DNA from: Tilletia caries
Lineage: Eukaryota > Basidiomycota > Exobasidiomycetes > Tilletiales > Tilletiaceae
DNA length: 64,000 nt
NCBI GenBank assembly: GCA_032718865.1
Contig: JALUTQ010000046.1
Location: 1,240,001-1,304,000 of the forward strand
Direction: 5' to 3'
The position numbers and the translations under genes were made by a program. The notes under the pieces were generated by a model. The model was not told the origin of the DNA. It saw only the letters and a list, made by a program, of their open reading frames with translations, and did not search any database. Shown here piece after piece: positions 34,001 through 48,473 of the stretch. Positions within the stretch are counted from its first letter, which is position 1, and each line of letters opens with the position of its first letter.

Positions 34001-36584
34001 CTGATGAGTGTAGAAGAGCTCAAGGCGCTAGCCAAGAAGATGAACATACTTAAGCCGGCCTATACCACTCGCGCCCAACTCATCGAAGTGCTCATGGCAG
34101 TCAAAGGCCAAAGCACACTGGCTGGACCAGACAAGTGGCGGATGAGCCCTAGCTCAAGCAAAACACAACGCACATCAAGCTCCTCCGGGACACCCTCAAA
34201 ACGTGACAATCATCTTCGTCAACTGACACTCAACTTCGACTTGGGCGGCAACAGGACGGCCCAGAGCAGTCAGCTCAAGAGCAGTTTGCAGAGCATCATC
34301 GGTGATGTTATTTACGTGCCGGGTGAAGTCAGGAGCCTGATCGACCGACTCGCTCTGGTGTACTACCGAGGGAACGCTTACAATGGCGTCGGCAAGGCGC
34401 TCACACAGGCTGTGCTTGCCCGGTGCGGTAGGAGGAATTATCCAGAGGTAGAGGTGCGACGTTCGGACGATATCTTCAAGAGCCGTGATCAACTGAAGCG
34501 GTACGAACGGGCATGTGCTCAAGAATACAGGATGGTCCTGCTTGTCGATGGCACGTATGAAGTCACTCGGACCGTCTCGAACAATGCGGAAAGTTACATT
34601 GGGCAGGCTGCCTACGATGCCAACGCCGAAGAGATCCCAGCAGCAAACACGGCCGAAGCACACGGGGCGGCCATCAAGCTGTTCGAAGAAGTCTTTCAAG
34701 AATGGAAAGATGCGGTTGCGGAGTGCGAGGTGGAGTCTCCGGACGGAGGCGATCGGATCACATACCATCGTATGCGCTTCCACCCCGGCTGGCCTCTGAC
34801 GCGAATCATGTACAAGGTGAGCCGCATATGAGGGCTTGCTTTGACAACGCTTTGACACACACTTACAGAAATAAATCATGTTGCAGGCTGGCGCATGCTT
34901 TTCTCGCGTCCAAAAGCAAAACCGCGAGAAGGAGATTCTTAGACTGCTCCTCGGTCAAAAAGTCTTCTGTCAAGGCAGGCGAGGGGAATGGTATGACCGA
35001 TTGGCCCTCCTCGAGAACAGGTACTGCACCGATAAGGTCGCAGGTGCTCGACTGTCGCTCCAGATCGCCGTTCGCGGCATCGAAGATCCGGACACCCATT
35101 TCGTATATAAGGGAGCACTTGAGGCGCGAATCAAGGAGTTGGAAACGCGGAAGTCGATCAAGGTTCCTTTCAAAGAGCGACACCACTTTGGCCTCCACAA
35201 GCGAAAGGATTGCGAGGCGATTCAAATCTCCGGCGTCCGGCTTGATCGCATGTTTTCCAAGTCCGGTTCTTCTTCCTCGCTGCAGGCCATTTCGAGTCGG
35301 AACGATCAGCAGAATCCAAAGCAGGAGGCAAAGCAGAAGTGGACTCAGATATTTTCCAAGAAGCCGACTCCGGGCGGGCCTACAGCAGGATCTGGAACGT
35401 CGAAGATCAAGAAATCCACACGCGCCGGTCCCTCGAGTGCTTCACCGCTGCAGCGAAAGTCTCCCGACAAAGATATTGACACCTCTGGCTTCGTCAAGCG
35501 AGCCATCTTGCAGAAGGAGGTCACGGTCGAGCGTGTGGTGACATCACCGGGCAAGGGCAAGGGCAAACAAACTAGCTCACCGGGCAAGAGCGAGGAAAAC
35601 CCGATGGATGCTATCATGGGCCAGGATGATGAGGCCGATACGCCGGATGTGTACGAGGTGGTTGGCATGGAGATCAAGAGGGACTTGCACACCGTGTGGC
35701 GTGGTTTGGATAACGAACCCTGCCGCGTGGAACAGCTGTGTCTGCAGCATTTCGAGCAGGATGGCTTCAAAGGGTGAGCAAACTCTCATCCGGCCTTTGG
35801 CCCTCACCCTGCAGTGCTAACGCGAGGCTCTCTTTTCTTTTCGCGCCGTAGGGTCCATGACGAAGGCGGCGTTCTAACCATGCTGTTCGTGCTGGCAATG
35901 TGGGACGTCGTCTACATGCCAGTTGAAGGCGCATTCGAGACCAGATATCAGTCCGAACCGCTCGACATGCGAAGCGACGCTTTTGCGATTGGTGAGTCAG
36001 GGCCGCCAGGCCATGTGTTATCGCAGAGAGATCCGGACGCTGACTGAACTCTGCCTGCATTCGCAGTGCGTAAGGCACAAGTTAGAGCAAGACTTCACGA
36101 GATTGAGAAACAAGGCGGACTTGATTTCATCAAGGCTGTAGACGAACGCGAGCGACCGCGGCAGACTTGCGCGACCGGATGCAACTGGGACAAGTACTCC
36201 AGCGAAATGCTGATCGAGGTGGCCGATGTAAGTTGGAGTGAACTGAAATCATCTTCAAAGGAGGACTCAGTGCTGATTCGCACGACTCTACAGTGTCTGG
36301 GAGGCCTACCTCTGTCTATGATCTGCCAGATGCTCTGCGAAGAGCGTCAGCACTGCCAGAGCGGGATGCCGGACCTGTGCATATGGAAGGTGGCTACCAA
36401 AGAAGTGCGCTTTGTCGAGGTGAAAGGACCGGGCGACAAGTTACGGGAGAAGCAGAAGGTCTGGATAGACATCCTTGTCCGAGCCGGCGCGACGGTCCAG
36501 GTTGCTCAGGTCAGCGACAAGTCGCAGCCCTCGACGACGACTAAGCGCGAGTCGGGAAGCGCGAGACCGACGGCCAAGAAGTGA
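31100..36584 (+). CDS. FAN1: FAN1-type structure-specific nuclease with an N-terminal CIR_N/LENG1-like module
   Basis: Exons 31100-34816, 34887-35773, 35852-35991, 36067-36227 and 36294-36584; 1,731 aa. Residues 1-60 (MPLHLAQHKSYHPYNEKNKE) are a CIR_N domain. LENG1-like segments follow (PWYSDRD, then QDPMKAMHSMLAKRK near residues 145-195). A disordered region to about residue 840 contains an 81-bp tandem repeat. FAN1 starts with MYPSVLTEMIDTVLEHEAFL and continues through LSYEARYLFSRLIGRKHMW, YHRMRFHPGWPLTRIMYK and CQGRRGEWYDRLALLENRY. The VRR-NUC domain has GMPDLCIW (Asp1662) and FVEVKGPGD (Glu1677, Lys1679), the PD-(D/E)xK residues. FAN1 cuts flaps and interstrand crosslinks. An optional in-frame intron 32049-32111 may exist. 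No UBZ zinc finger is seen. A basic, disordered loop of about 145 residues interrupts the FAN1 core before KRDLHTVWRGLDNE. Confidence 0.92.
32999..33160 (+). repeat. 81-bp tandem duplication inside the FAN1 gene
   Basis: Two adjacent 81-bp copies (32999-33079 and 33080-33160) encode the 27-residue unit that starts PPLTQSSEYDELAPDNSQMS. I count seven base differences; six are silent and one is Glu to Asp. Confidence 0.95.
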
Positions 36585-37240
36585 CGGGGACGACGTTGGA
36601 GGAATCGTCGCACAGGCAGCAGTAGAATCATCTTTCCGCACTCTCACATCTCACACATCTGTACATCCACGCAACCTCTCTGTTTCGATACTTGTATGTA
36701 ACTGCTCCTCCTCTCCTCTGCTCTCACCTTGACAGTTTGACCTCGTCTGCTTGACCTTGGAGGAAGCGTGGGAAAGTAGACCTCCACACCGAAAGCCTGA
36801 TTTCGCAACCTCGCGCCCAAGAACACGCGACTTGACTCCAACAGCACTCGCCAGCACACAATATTCGACAACAGCGGACGAGCTCGTCGCAGTTGCACCT
36901 CGCTCTGCGCACCTGATACTGCTTCCGACGTCCGGCGCTGCTTCTGCTTTTCCGCGCCGTTGCATCTCTCCCGAACGGCCGCCCGCGTGGAGCGATCCTG
37001 TCGAAAAGGAGAAACGCGTCCTCGCCGAGGCGAACAACAACACTCACGACGCGTCTGCGCATTCAAGAGCCTCGCGCGCCAGAAGCTTCGGAAAACAGCG
37101 CATAATCTCAGCGGGAACCTGCAGCCAGCGTGCGGTGGTGGGAACATAGAGTCGAGCGCGCCTATCAGGTGTAGCAGGGGGCGAAACGCGTCTTCTGAGC
37201 GTCTCCGCGTTCGCGTTTCGCGTCGCGCGGTCCGGGAACG
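36585..37240. other. Spacer between FAN1 and the MYST gene
   Basis: These 656 bases contain the 3' UTR of the FAN1 gene and the promoter and leader of the MYST gene, in tandem orientation. The minus-strand open frame at 36644-37408 is basic, Arg/Ser rich and motif-free, so I treat it as chance. Confidence 0.55.
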
Positions 37241-40037
<2,797 letters not shown>

Positions 40038-40222
40038 CCATATTCCTTTTTCACCCTGTTGTCTTGGGACTTCGGACCGCCAGTCATGGCCATCATCTCC
40101 TCCTGCATCTACAGCAATCCATTGAAGTTCTCTGTACGCGCATTTGATTCCGCTGTCTGTGATGGTCTGTGTTGGACTGTGCGCCTTAACCGGACAAGGA
40201 GTCCGCAGTGGGGGAATGGAGG

Positions 40223-41938
40223 ATGAGCATGACCATCACACAGTCACTCTCCTGTCCAATGCCGCAGTCATCAGCTCGCCCCTCCTTCTCGTACCGGCTG
40301 CCTCCGCTCGACCGTCCGCTGCTCGCGCTCGGGCTCGAGGGCAGCGCCAACAAGCTCGGCATCGGCATCGTCCGCCACAACCAAGACGGCTCGACCGACA
40401 TCCTCTCCAACATCAGACACACGTACGTGACCCCGCCGGGCTCAGGCTTCCAGCCGAAGGACACCGCCGTGCATCATGCGCACTGGGCAGTTCCCGTCGC
40501 CCAGCAGGCCATCCAGTCCAGCGGCATCGGCTCCTTGGACGAGGTCGATGTCATCTGCTACACCAAGGGTATGTTCCCATCTCCTCTAGAGATGCACCCC
40601 CCTTCCACTCACACTTCTCTTCGAATTTCAGGGCCAGGAATGGGCGCGCCTCTGCAGACCGTCTCTCTCGTTGCGCGCACGCTCTCCCTCCTCTTCCGCA
40701 AACCGCTCCTAGGCGTAAATCACTGCGTCGGACACATCGAGATGGGCCGGACCATCACGGGAGCCCAGAACCCTGTCGTCCTCTATGTCAGCGGGGGGAA
40801 TACACAAGTCATCGCATACAGTGCGCAGCGATACCGTATCTTTGGCGAAACGCTTGACATCGCTGTCGGGAACTGTCTGGATCGGTTCGCGCGCGTTATT
40901 GGGCTCAGCAATGACCCCAGCCCCGGACAGAACATCGAGATCGAGGCAAAGAAGTGAGTTCTCTCTTCTGTTTCCTCAAGCCAAGATTCTGCGCTTGTCG
41001 AAGGCTCAACGACTCCTTCCTCTCCCTCGAACTTGTGCAGAGGCAAGAAGCTACTACCGCTCCCATACGCGACCAAAGGCATGGATGTCGCCCTCTCCGG
41101 AATCCTCTCCGCCGTTGAGGCCTACACAAAGTCAAAACACTTCGTCCCCAGTCCAAACTCAAGCGACGCAAATAAGGCTGTGAAAGGTCCCGGCGGAGGA
41201 TACCGTGCCGATACTCAGTCCAAGTCTGGCATCGATGGCATGGGCAAACTCGCCAATGGACCTAACGTCAGTCTTGATGGCAGGCATCTGTCATCGTCCT
41301 CAGCACCAGCCTCAGCTCCGACCTCTGCACCAACTTCCTCTCCTTCTACTGTATCAAGAGAAGCACCACCACCATCACAAATAGAACCCGACGACCCAAA
41401 CGCATTCACAGCCGCCGACCTCTGCTTCTCCCTCCAAGAAACCGTCTTCGCCATGCTCGTCGAGATCACAGAGCGCGCAATGGCACACATCCGATCGTCA
41501 GAAGTCCTCATCGTCGGTGGTGTAGGCTCCAACGAGCGCTTGCAGCACATGATGGGCATCATGGCCAGCGAGCGCGGCGGCAGTGTCTTCTCTACCGATG
41601 AGAGGTGAGTTTGTTTTTTTCTTTCACCTCTTTGATGGGTCCCCCAGGTCGGCAGGGGCATGCCAAACCCAACTTCCCGTTCGTTTATGCTCACCCCGCC
41701 CTTTGAATTCGCAAACCCACCCCCGACAGATTCTGCATCGACAACGGCATCATGATCGCACATGCCGGCCTGCTCGCCTACCGGGCAGGCCAGACAACTC
41801 CCTTAGATAAGAGCACAACCACCCAGCGCTTCCGAACCGATACCCCACTCATCACTGTGAGTTCGCTTTTGCCTGTCGCCCTCACCCTGCGGCCCCATCC
41901 GAGCTGACGCCTGACTTGATTCGCAGTGGCGCTCGTAA
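40223..41938 (+). CDS. KAE1: KAE1/OSGEP, catalytic subunit of KEOPS (tRNA t6A synthesis)
   Basis: Exons 40223-40568, 40632-40953, 41041-41604, 41730-41856 and 41927-41938; 456 aa. The last exon encodes only Trp-Arg-Ser. The first in-frame ATG is at 40223, with another two codons later. Diagnostic parts are [17 protein letters not shown], the metal-binding [11 protein letters not shown] (His-x3-His), [50 protein letters not shown] and [18 protein letters not shown]. The enzyme transfers threonylcarbamoyl to A37 of ANN-decoding tRNAs in the cytosol and nucleus. Compared with the usual ~335-385 residues it is long, because of a Ser/Pro/Thr-rich insertion at about 253-346. Intron 1 (40569-40631, 63 nt) is in frame and stop-free. 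No mitochondrial signal is seen, so it is not the Qri7/OSGEPL1 paralogue. Confidence 0.95.
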
Positions 41939-42108
41939 TCGAATTATATGGCCGTTGGCCCTTGAGATGGGTGCTGGGATGTGAAAGACCCCCGCTGTGA
42001 GTGAAATTACTGATACATTGAAAAGGCCAGTGCGGATGTATAGAGTGTAAGACAGGGAGTATGTAGTAGAGTTAGGAGTGGGGTACCGACTAGAGGCTAT
42101 GAAATGCT

Positions 42109-45100
42109 TCAGAACCCTGTCAGGAAGTGCATATGCACCATCAGCTGGCTACACACGCTCGTGAGCTCGCCCATGGAGCGCAGCATCTCGCGCGGGAAAT
42201 CGTGCTCGGAAGTGATCCCCCTGATGAGCGTCGAAATCTGGACGACGGTCTGCATGGGGGGGGTAATGTCAAGACCAGAGGGGGAGGTGATTGTCAGATC
42301 AGTCTAAGAAGTCCGACTTGGAGCAGCGTACTCTGATCACAGCTCTTGAAGGACCAGATATGTAACTCACCCGGACCAGCACGTTCCCATCCTCCCACAG
42401 CTTCTTGATCTCAGCAGCAGGCTGCTTGATTACATTCGTGCTCGTCACCGTTGGCGTCCCGCTATTATTGGGCACACCGCCGCCACCGCCGTCGCCATCG
42501 CCGTCGAGACTGGCTCGGATCGTATGGAGCGTGGCCTGTAGCTGGTCGGTCAATGTGCTCGCGCCTGATAGCTGGACGTTCAGGTCCCGCATGCGGCGAG
42601 ATAACAGACTGCTGCTGCCCGTCGTCCCGTTCGCGTTCGCGTTCGCCCCCAGAAGGCCCAGACTCGTCTCCCCTTGCTGCTGCTGATGCTGCTGTTGCTG
42701 TTGCTCCTCATTCTGCTCCTGTTGCTGAGCCGCCGTCTCGAGGTACGACTCCAGCGAGCCCCAGACACCACTGGCAGTCGTCGTCAGCTGATCGGTCAAC
42801 ATCAGCAGATGGTCGTCGGCCACAAGTGTCCGATCTCGATCTCGCTCCCGCTCCCGGCGCCCATTACTAGAGCCCGCAGTCCGCGGTCGGGTCGCTCCAC
42901 TGGCCGCCGACGTGTTGCCTGCCGTGTGCGGACGGGAGGGAGGAGGCAGCGGCGGCTGGTGTTCCCCAGCCCGGCCCCAGCCACCGCCGCCGCCGACAGC
43001 AGCAGCAACGGCAGACTTGGCGCCCGTCGAGCCAGCCGACGCAGTCGATCCCGTCCGCCCACGACGAACGGGCCTCGAAGGCAGACTCCGACTATGCGCA
43101 TGGTCAAAGTACTCCTTCCTGCCCCCCTCCGCGGGCGGTACGTCCTGTGTATCGCCTCCATGCTGCTGCTGCTGCAGAAGGCCGTTCTCGCCCCGACGAG
43201 GTCCGAACCCGTTCGCCGACGCCAGCGTGATGGGCCGTCCACCGGGCGAACGCGGAAAGCCCGCTGCCACCTCGTCGTGGTAATTTTGAACGGAAGGCAA
43301 GGTGCCGAGCCCAGAAGGCGCTGCCTGTCGGCGGGAGCTGCCGCTGCCGCTAACAAGCCCGCCGCCCGAACTCGAGATGGTGTCGTTGAACGCTCCGCTG
43401 GCGGTGGACGACGATGCCGAGAGGAGTTGTCCGCCGTTCTCGCTCCCGGTTCCCGAGCCGGATCGGGACCGACTCGAGTTGTTGTTTAGATGTACGGACA
43501 GTTCGGAAAGTGGCAACGGTGGGACGGGAGGGATGTCATCATAATCAAGCTCTCCATCGATCGCCGCTTCGAGACGGCGCTTCTCCTCATTGATCAGCTG
43601 CTCCATGCTCCCCGTCGGGGCCGGGGCTGTTCCCGATTTAAAGATGGCCGTATTGTTACTTGAGCTTGTTGAACTGGAAAGCTGGTTCGCGTTCGCGGGC
43701 GCGATCATGGCTCCTTGCTCCACGTCCCTCGCACTGAAGTTCCCACCGTGACGATTGCGCGCCAGTCGAGGGGCCATGCTGAGGACTCGAGGCTTGCTCG
43801 GGGAGGAGGCCTGCTCCGCTATCGAAGGCAACGAGGGCGTGGAGAACGTTGATCCGGCGGCGGCATGGCCGGACCCCCCGCCATTCATGGCTGCACGGCC
43901 AGTCTTGACAATGCCGTTGTTCGTAGACGAGAAGGACGAGGACGCCGACGCGCTCGCACTCGAAGGCGGTCCCGCGTCGGAAAGGTAGGGCATGAGCGCC
44001 TGGATCTGGGGACCCAGCGTCCGATACGAGTTGCTGACTTCGGCAATGCTGCCATGGAGCATCAACAACAGCGTACGCGTGTACCTCACATCGCCCGTGT
44101 TGAGCAGAGCCCGCAACTGGAGCTGCAGCACGCCGACGACCTTCCGGAAGATCTGCACGCTGTCTTTGCACGCCACGAAGACGCCGCGGATCACGCTGGC
44201 CGGCGGTGTTCCTCTCCGACACATGCTGTCGAACCTGTCGAGGGCGTCGATAAAATGAGCCATGGACGCACTGGCGATGTCGAGGACTCGATTGATGGGA
44301 GCGGATACCCGTCCTCCATCGTCTGTTGAGACGCCGGGCGCACTTGTGGCAGGGACGACGGCAAACATGATGTACTGCTCGAGGGCAGTGTGAATCTGGG
44401 AGAGCGCGTAGAGCACGCCACGGGTGGCATCGACGACGTCGAGTACCGCCTGCGGTACGGCCTTGTTGATGGTGGAAGGAGGCAACATGGAAAGCCGGCG
44501 GAAGTAACTGTTCCTCTCGGCCTCTGCCTGGGCAGACGGGGAGGTAGGGTCGGTGGCGTCTCGAACCTGTTTGAAATCGGTTGGCTGCGGGCCATCTTGA
44601 TGAAACGGGCGTCGAGAACCGGCGGAAGAGGTGAAGCTGAGATCTCTTGCCAGACTTGTGCTTGGCGAGGTCCGGGAGACTGTGGTGGGGCTGCTCTGGA
44701 TGTCTTCTATGATAGGCGAAGCTGTGGTGTCGGAAGCAGCCTGGGGCTCTACAGGGGCAGGATGTGCATTAATCCATGCCTGCAATTCAGTGATCCAATT
44801 GGACATAGCGATTTCGCCATCTTTTCTCGTGCGCTGCTTCTCTTCCGCCGGTATCTTCCTGTCCCTGAGCTTCTTCTGCTCTGCCTGAAGATCTGGGCTG
44901 CCCTGCATGAACTCTGGGGGTGGCCACTGGAGGGGATTGGGCGTGAGTCGGACGGTGAGAAGGTTGGTCATCTTGCCGAGCCAGAGCGGCAATCGCTGGA
45001 GCTGGTTGTCGCCAATGGCCAAGACCCGAAGATTGATGAGATTTCCTGGGCTCTCTGGGAGGAGGCGGATCTTGTTGCGCGCCATGTCCAAGATTTGGAG

Positions 45101-45820
45101 GGCGGGAAGCTCGCATATCTGCAGGGCGAAGGGGGCGCAAGCAAGATGGGTCAATCACAGCGAGACCCCAGGAACGGAAAGGCGAGGACTTACGACAGAT
45201 GGTATTTCTGTGAACCCGTTCTGGCGAATGTTGAGATACTTGAGGCGTTGCAGATTGGCAAAGGCGGTGGGTAGGCGCGTCAACCGGTTGGTGGCCAGCG
45301 AAAGTCTATGGCAACAGAGGGAGGAAAGGTCAGAGCCAGGGATCGAGCATAGAACCGTGTTGGGGACGTACCTGACGACATCGTGCTTGATGTGCTCGAT
45401 GAGTGCGTCGGGCAAGTTTGCGATCCTGTGGCTGGTGAGGTCCAAGGTGTCGAAGTCTTTGGCTGCTGGTTCGGATGGCGAGGGATCTTGCTGGAGCTCG
45501 TCCGCGGGTTGTGTCTCTGTGCGCTTGTTGGCTCGCTCGCGCATGTCACGAACGACTTGCAGCAGTTTCTGGTCGGTGATGGAGGGATGCGCTCTCTTCG
45601 GCGCTGCCGTTCCTCCCGCGGCGGCCCGCGACCCCGACCCCGACCCCGACCCCGACCCTTCGGAGGCTGCGCGCTGAGGAGCATTGGCTGCTCCTGCTGG
45701 GTTGTTCTCGGAGGCGGACGATGTTGCGCGCTGATGGCCGGCAGACGGGCCGGGAGACGGGCCGGGAGACGGCAGGCCAAGCTGCTCCCTTCCGGAGAGT
45801 GCCGGCTGCGGGCCTGGCAT
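42109..45820 (-). CDS. SOG2: SOG2-type leucine-rich-repeat protein of the RAM/NDR kinase network
   Basis: Exons 45820-45372, 45305-45194, 45118-42371 and 42249-42109; 1,149 aa. About residues 120-260 form leucine-rich repeats (DTLDLTSHRIANLPDALIEH, LSLATNRLTRLPTAFANL, LQILDMARNKIRLLPESPGN, LAIGDNQLQRLPLWLGKMTN). The SOG2 domain follows. It contains VPQAVLDVVDATRGVLYALS, ASASMAHFIDALDRFDSMC and YTRTLLLMLHGSIAEVSNSY, and finishes in the last exon (LTSVCSQLMVHMHFLTGF). Sog2 proteins assist the Kic1-Cbk1 (RAM) kinases that control polarized growth and cell separation. Between these blocks are long disordered segments with poly-Gln, poly-Ser and a Gly-Ser run encoded by CCCCGA hexamers at about 45634-45658. 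The last intron is 121 nt. Confidence in the family is high; the final exon is supported by phase and a plausible helix. Confidence 0.88.
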
Positions 45821-45881
45821 TGGGATTGGGCGAGCTCAGCGGAGACGAGACGGTTCTGGCAACGCTGTGGCTGATGAACAC

Positions 45882-45906
45882 AGTCGCGAGTCGCGAGTCG
45901 CGAGTG
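45882..45906. repeat. (AGTCGCG)3 heptamer repeat
   Basis: Three heptamers plus a partial fourth, directly before the CAGT tract upstream of SOG2. Confidence 0.85.
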
Positions 45907-45909
45907 TTG

Positions 45910-45946
45910 CAGTCAGTCAGTCAGTCAGTCAGTCAGTCAGTCAGTC
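45910..45946. repeat. (CAGT)9 tetranucleotide repeat upstream of SOG2
   Basis: Nine and a quarter CAGT units, reading as ACTG repeats in the sense of SOG2 and starting about 90 bases upstream of its ATG. This is the same unit and sense as the tract at 12394-12418 before NRAMP. Confidence 0.92.
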
Positions 45947-46048
45947 GCTCGCTCGCGGTCATGGTCTGACTACGTAAGCACAATGCTCGGAGCCTTTCTG
46001 TGTGACCGCGATCTGGTGGAGCTCCTATTTCGCCGGGTAGACCGAGCA

Positions 46049-46104
46049 CGTATTTTGGTCGTGGAACGGGCCAGGAACCGTAACAAAAAACCAGCCAGGA
46101 TCTG
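46049..46104 (+). repeat. Left 56-bp terminal inverted repeat
   Basis: Begins CGTATTTTGGTCGTGGAACG and ends CCAGCCAGGATCTG. Its reverse complement recurs at 48418-48473 with one mismatch. The inner end runs into a small hairpin (CCAGCCAG-GAT-CTGGCTGG) present only on this side. Confidence 0.95.
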
Positions 46105-48417
46105 GCTGGACCCAGGACAGAATCTGTCGTCCGCCGAGCCACGTGGCTGCACTATGTGTGAGCCCTGCTGCTGTTCACCTTTAGCACGTGGCTTTCCTCA
46201 ATGCCTAGCCACACAAAATCATAGTATCCAGCTGTTCGCCTTCCGCTGGAATGCTCGCAGCCAGATCAAAGACTACAATGTTTGGCCATAAGAAGGTCTG
46301 GATCGAAAGATACTGTACTGCTATAGTAACGTGCGCCGGTTTTAAGCCTTTAAAGGCCCTCAGTGACTCAGGAGATGAAAAGCTCAGCTGACAGAGCCTT
46401 CCTCCCCGACAGCTCTGCCTGCTTCCTGACACCGCAATGGGCATCATTATACTAAACAAAGCACAACTATACACCTGGAAACTCTTCTTTGATATCCTTC
46501 CATACTGTAGAAGTGGTTTGTAGTCTTATAGATTCATTCCAAGCCTGGGAAGGCTCTAAGTAATTGTTAACGCATGACAATTTTATTATACCTGCTTCCT
46601 TCCTTCACATGCAATGAACATCAGTTTGCTAAGTAGTACACAACGGAATAGCTGTAGGAGATGCTTGTACTACCATTTTATACTATGGTAGGAATCAGGA
46701 GCCTGAAGAATGCTTTTGCTACTGGGAAAGCTCGATATATATCAATCGATGCATAATAATAATAATGCTCGTCCTTATGCATCCATACTCCATACTGGAC
46801 TCAGACAGCTCCATGAAACACGGCATAGGTTCTATCCAGCAATGCCTGATGTATGATAAAGCTTTAGGCGACGTTCGAATACATGTCCAAACTTAAGGGC
46901 CTTCTCACGGGAAGCATTCCCGCGACAACGTTGCTTCTTCTCTTAACACGCCTGAAGCTAACATGCGAGAATAGACCACACTCTCAATCAGAAAGTCCAA
47001 AAAGATGGCTTCATGGACAGCTGTAGGTATCAGTGATGCGCCGGTAGGCTTTGATCCCTTTTCTGATGCTTTCCGGCGGAGGAGTGACCGTCAGCGTTTG
47101 AGGTAGGCTATGTGATTAACAATCAGTTAACACTGAGAACCTGTTTTTCTTACCCTGAGGAGTCAATACTGCTCAGAACACTCTCAAAGTTGGCAGGCAA
47201 GGTCTCTGGGATCATCGAAGCAAATGGGTACCATTTTTGTTATGTGCTGATTTCTGAATAGTTGGATGGTCGTGAATGGGACTTCACAATTTCCAGACAA
47301 TGACACGATGTGTATGCCTAGACACTTTTTGGTACACCAAGTGCACCTGAGTTTCCAACACCTCGAACTTCAAAACAAAAGTGTATGCGTTCGAAAGGTG
47401 TGCTCATTCATTGCAAGCTCATGGAATCTTTCAGACCGAAATTTGAATCAGGGAATGGGGCGTGGTAAGGAAAAAATGATGTGTATTAAGAAGAACAGGA
47501 TAGAAACAGGATTAGCATATGCGTAGGAGCGTTAAAGAGTCGGATCAACATCGGAAAGGTTTCACAAGCACCAGAGTACCCTATTGAGTCAGGAAATACT
47601 GTATAGAGAGTGTTCAGATGATGTGGGCGGTGAAAGAACAAGAAAGTGTGTACTCACCGTTGATCGGAGGATTTGGAGGTATCTGACGTCGCCGAAACGC
47701 AACCAGAGCCTGGAAGGAGACCAAAGATGGCGGGAATGGTATATAAGTATACAGAGATGCTCTGTGAGAAATTTTTGAAGGCGTACGTACCGTCTAGTAG
47801 GTATGGGAACTGAAAAGGAGAAGAGCACCAGGAGCAAAAAGGGCTGAATGAGATCAGAACGGTAGCAGAGGAGCAGAGTAGACGCGAGAAGAGAGAAAAA
47901 TAGCTGTATTCCAAAGAGCTAAGCTGTAAAGACGTATGGGAGGAGTAGGGGATGATCAGGAAGAAGAGAGGGTGAGCTATTGAGATGGATGGGGCAGAAA
48001 ATGTGAGCATAAGCATGCCATCCAAATGTCACCAGCACGCAGAGAGGCGAGGTATGATCCAAAAGGCTTCAAAATTGACCCAGCTACTTATGAAGTATTC
48101 CTGCGATATATCGGAGACAGTCAGCGTTGAAAAAATGCACAGGAGAAGATATTGAACGGTCAGAGTCATGGCAGAGTTGAGGAATAGGGAGAGTCAGTTG
48201 TCTTTGAAAGGCAGCTGATGGTCAGAATCAGCAGCAGTCGCGCGCAAACGGGGCCCAGAGCGACTTCATCACTACCTGAACGACTCAGGCTTTGCTTTAC
48301 CTTGCATGACTATGTGTGTGTGTGGATGCCATCCAGGTAAGGACAGGGAAAGGCATGGCTGCGAGGAGCCTATATATCAGCTGCGGAAGTAGCTGTTGTG
48401 TCCGCTCTGGAAAAGGA

Positions 48418-48473
48418 CAGATCCTGGCTGGTTTTTTGATACGGTTCCTGGCCCGTTCCACGACCAAAATACG
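48418..48473 (-). repeat. Right 56-bp terminal inverted repeat
   Basis: Reverse complement of the left arm except one base (CGTATC here, CGTAAC on the left). It lies about 180 bases upstream of the ATG of the SAM-domain gene. Confidence 0.95.

Noticed and set aside
40208..40222. Upstream GTG start for KAE1
   Set aside because: Nuclear fungal genes start with ATG; the first in-frame ATG is at 40223.
45634..45660. CCCCGA hexamer run as a telomere-like or origin repeat
   Set aside because: It is inside the SOG2 coding sequence and encodes a Gly-Ser run in frame.
47654..48025. 123-codon minus frame inside the TIR element as a possible transposase remnant
   Set aside because: Ser/Phe/Leu-rich with no catalytic pattern; too short to support a transposase call.
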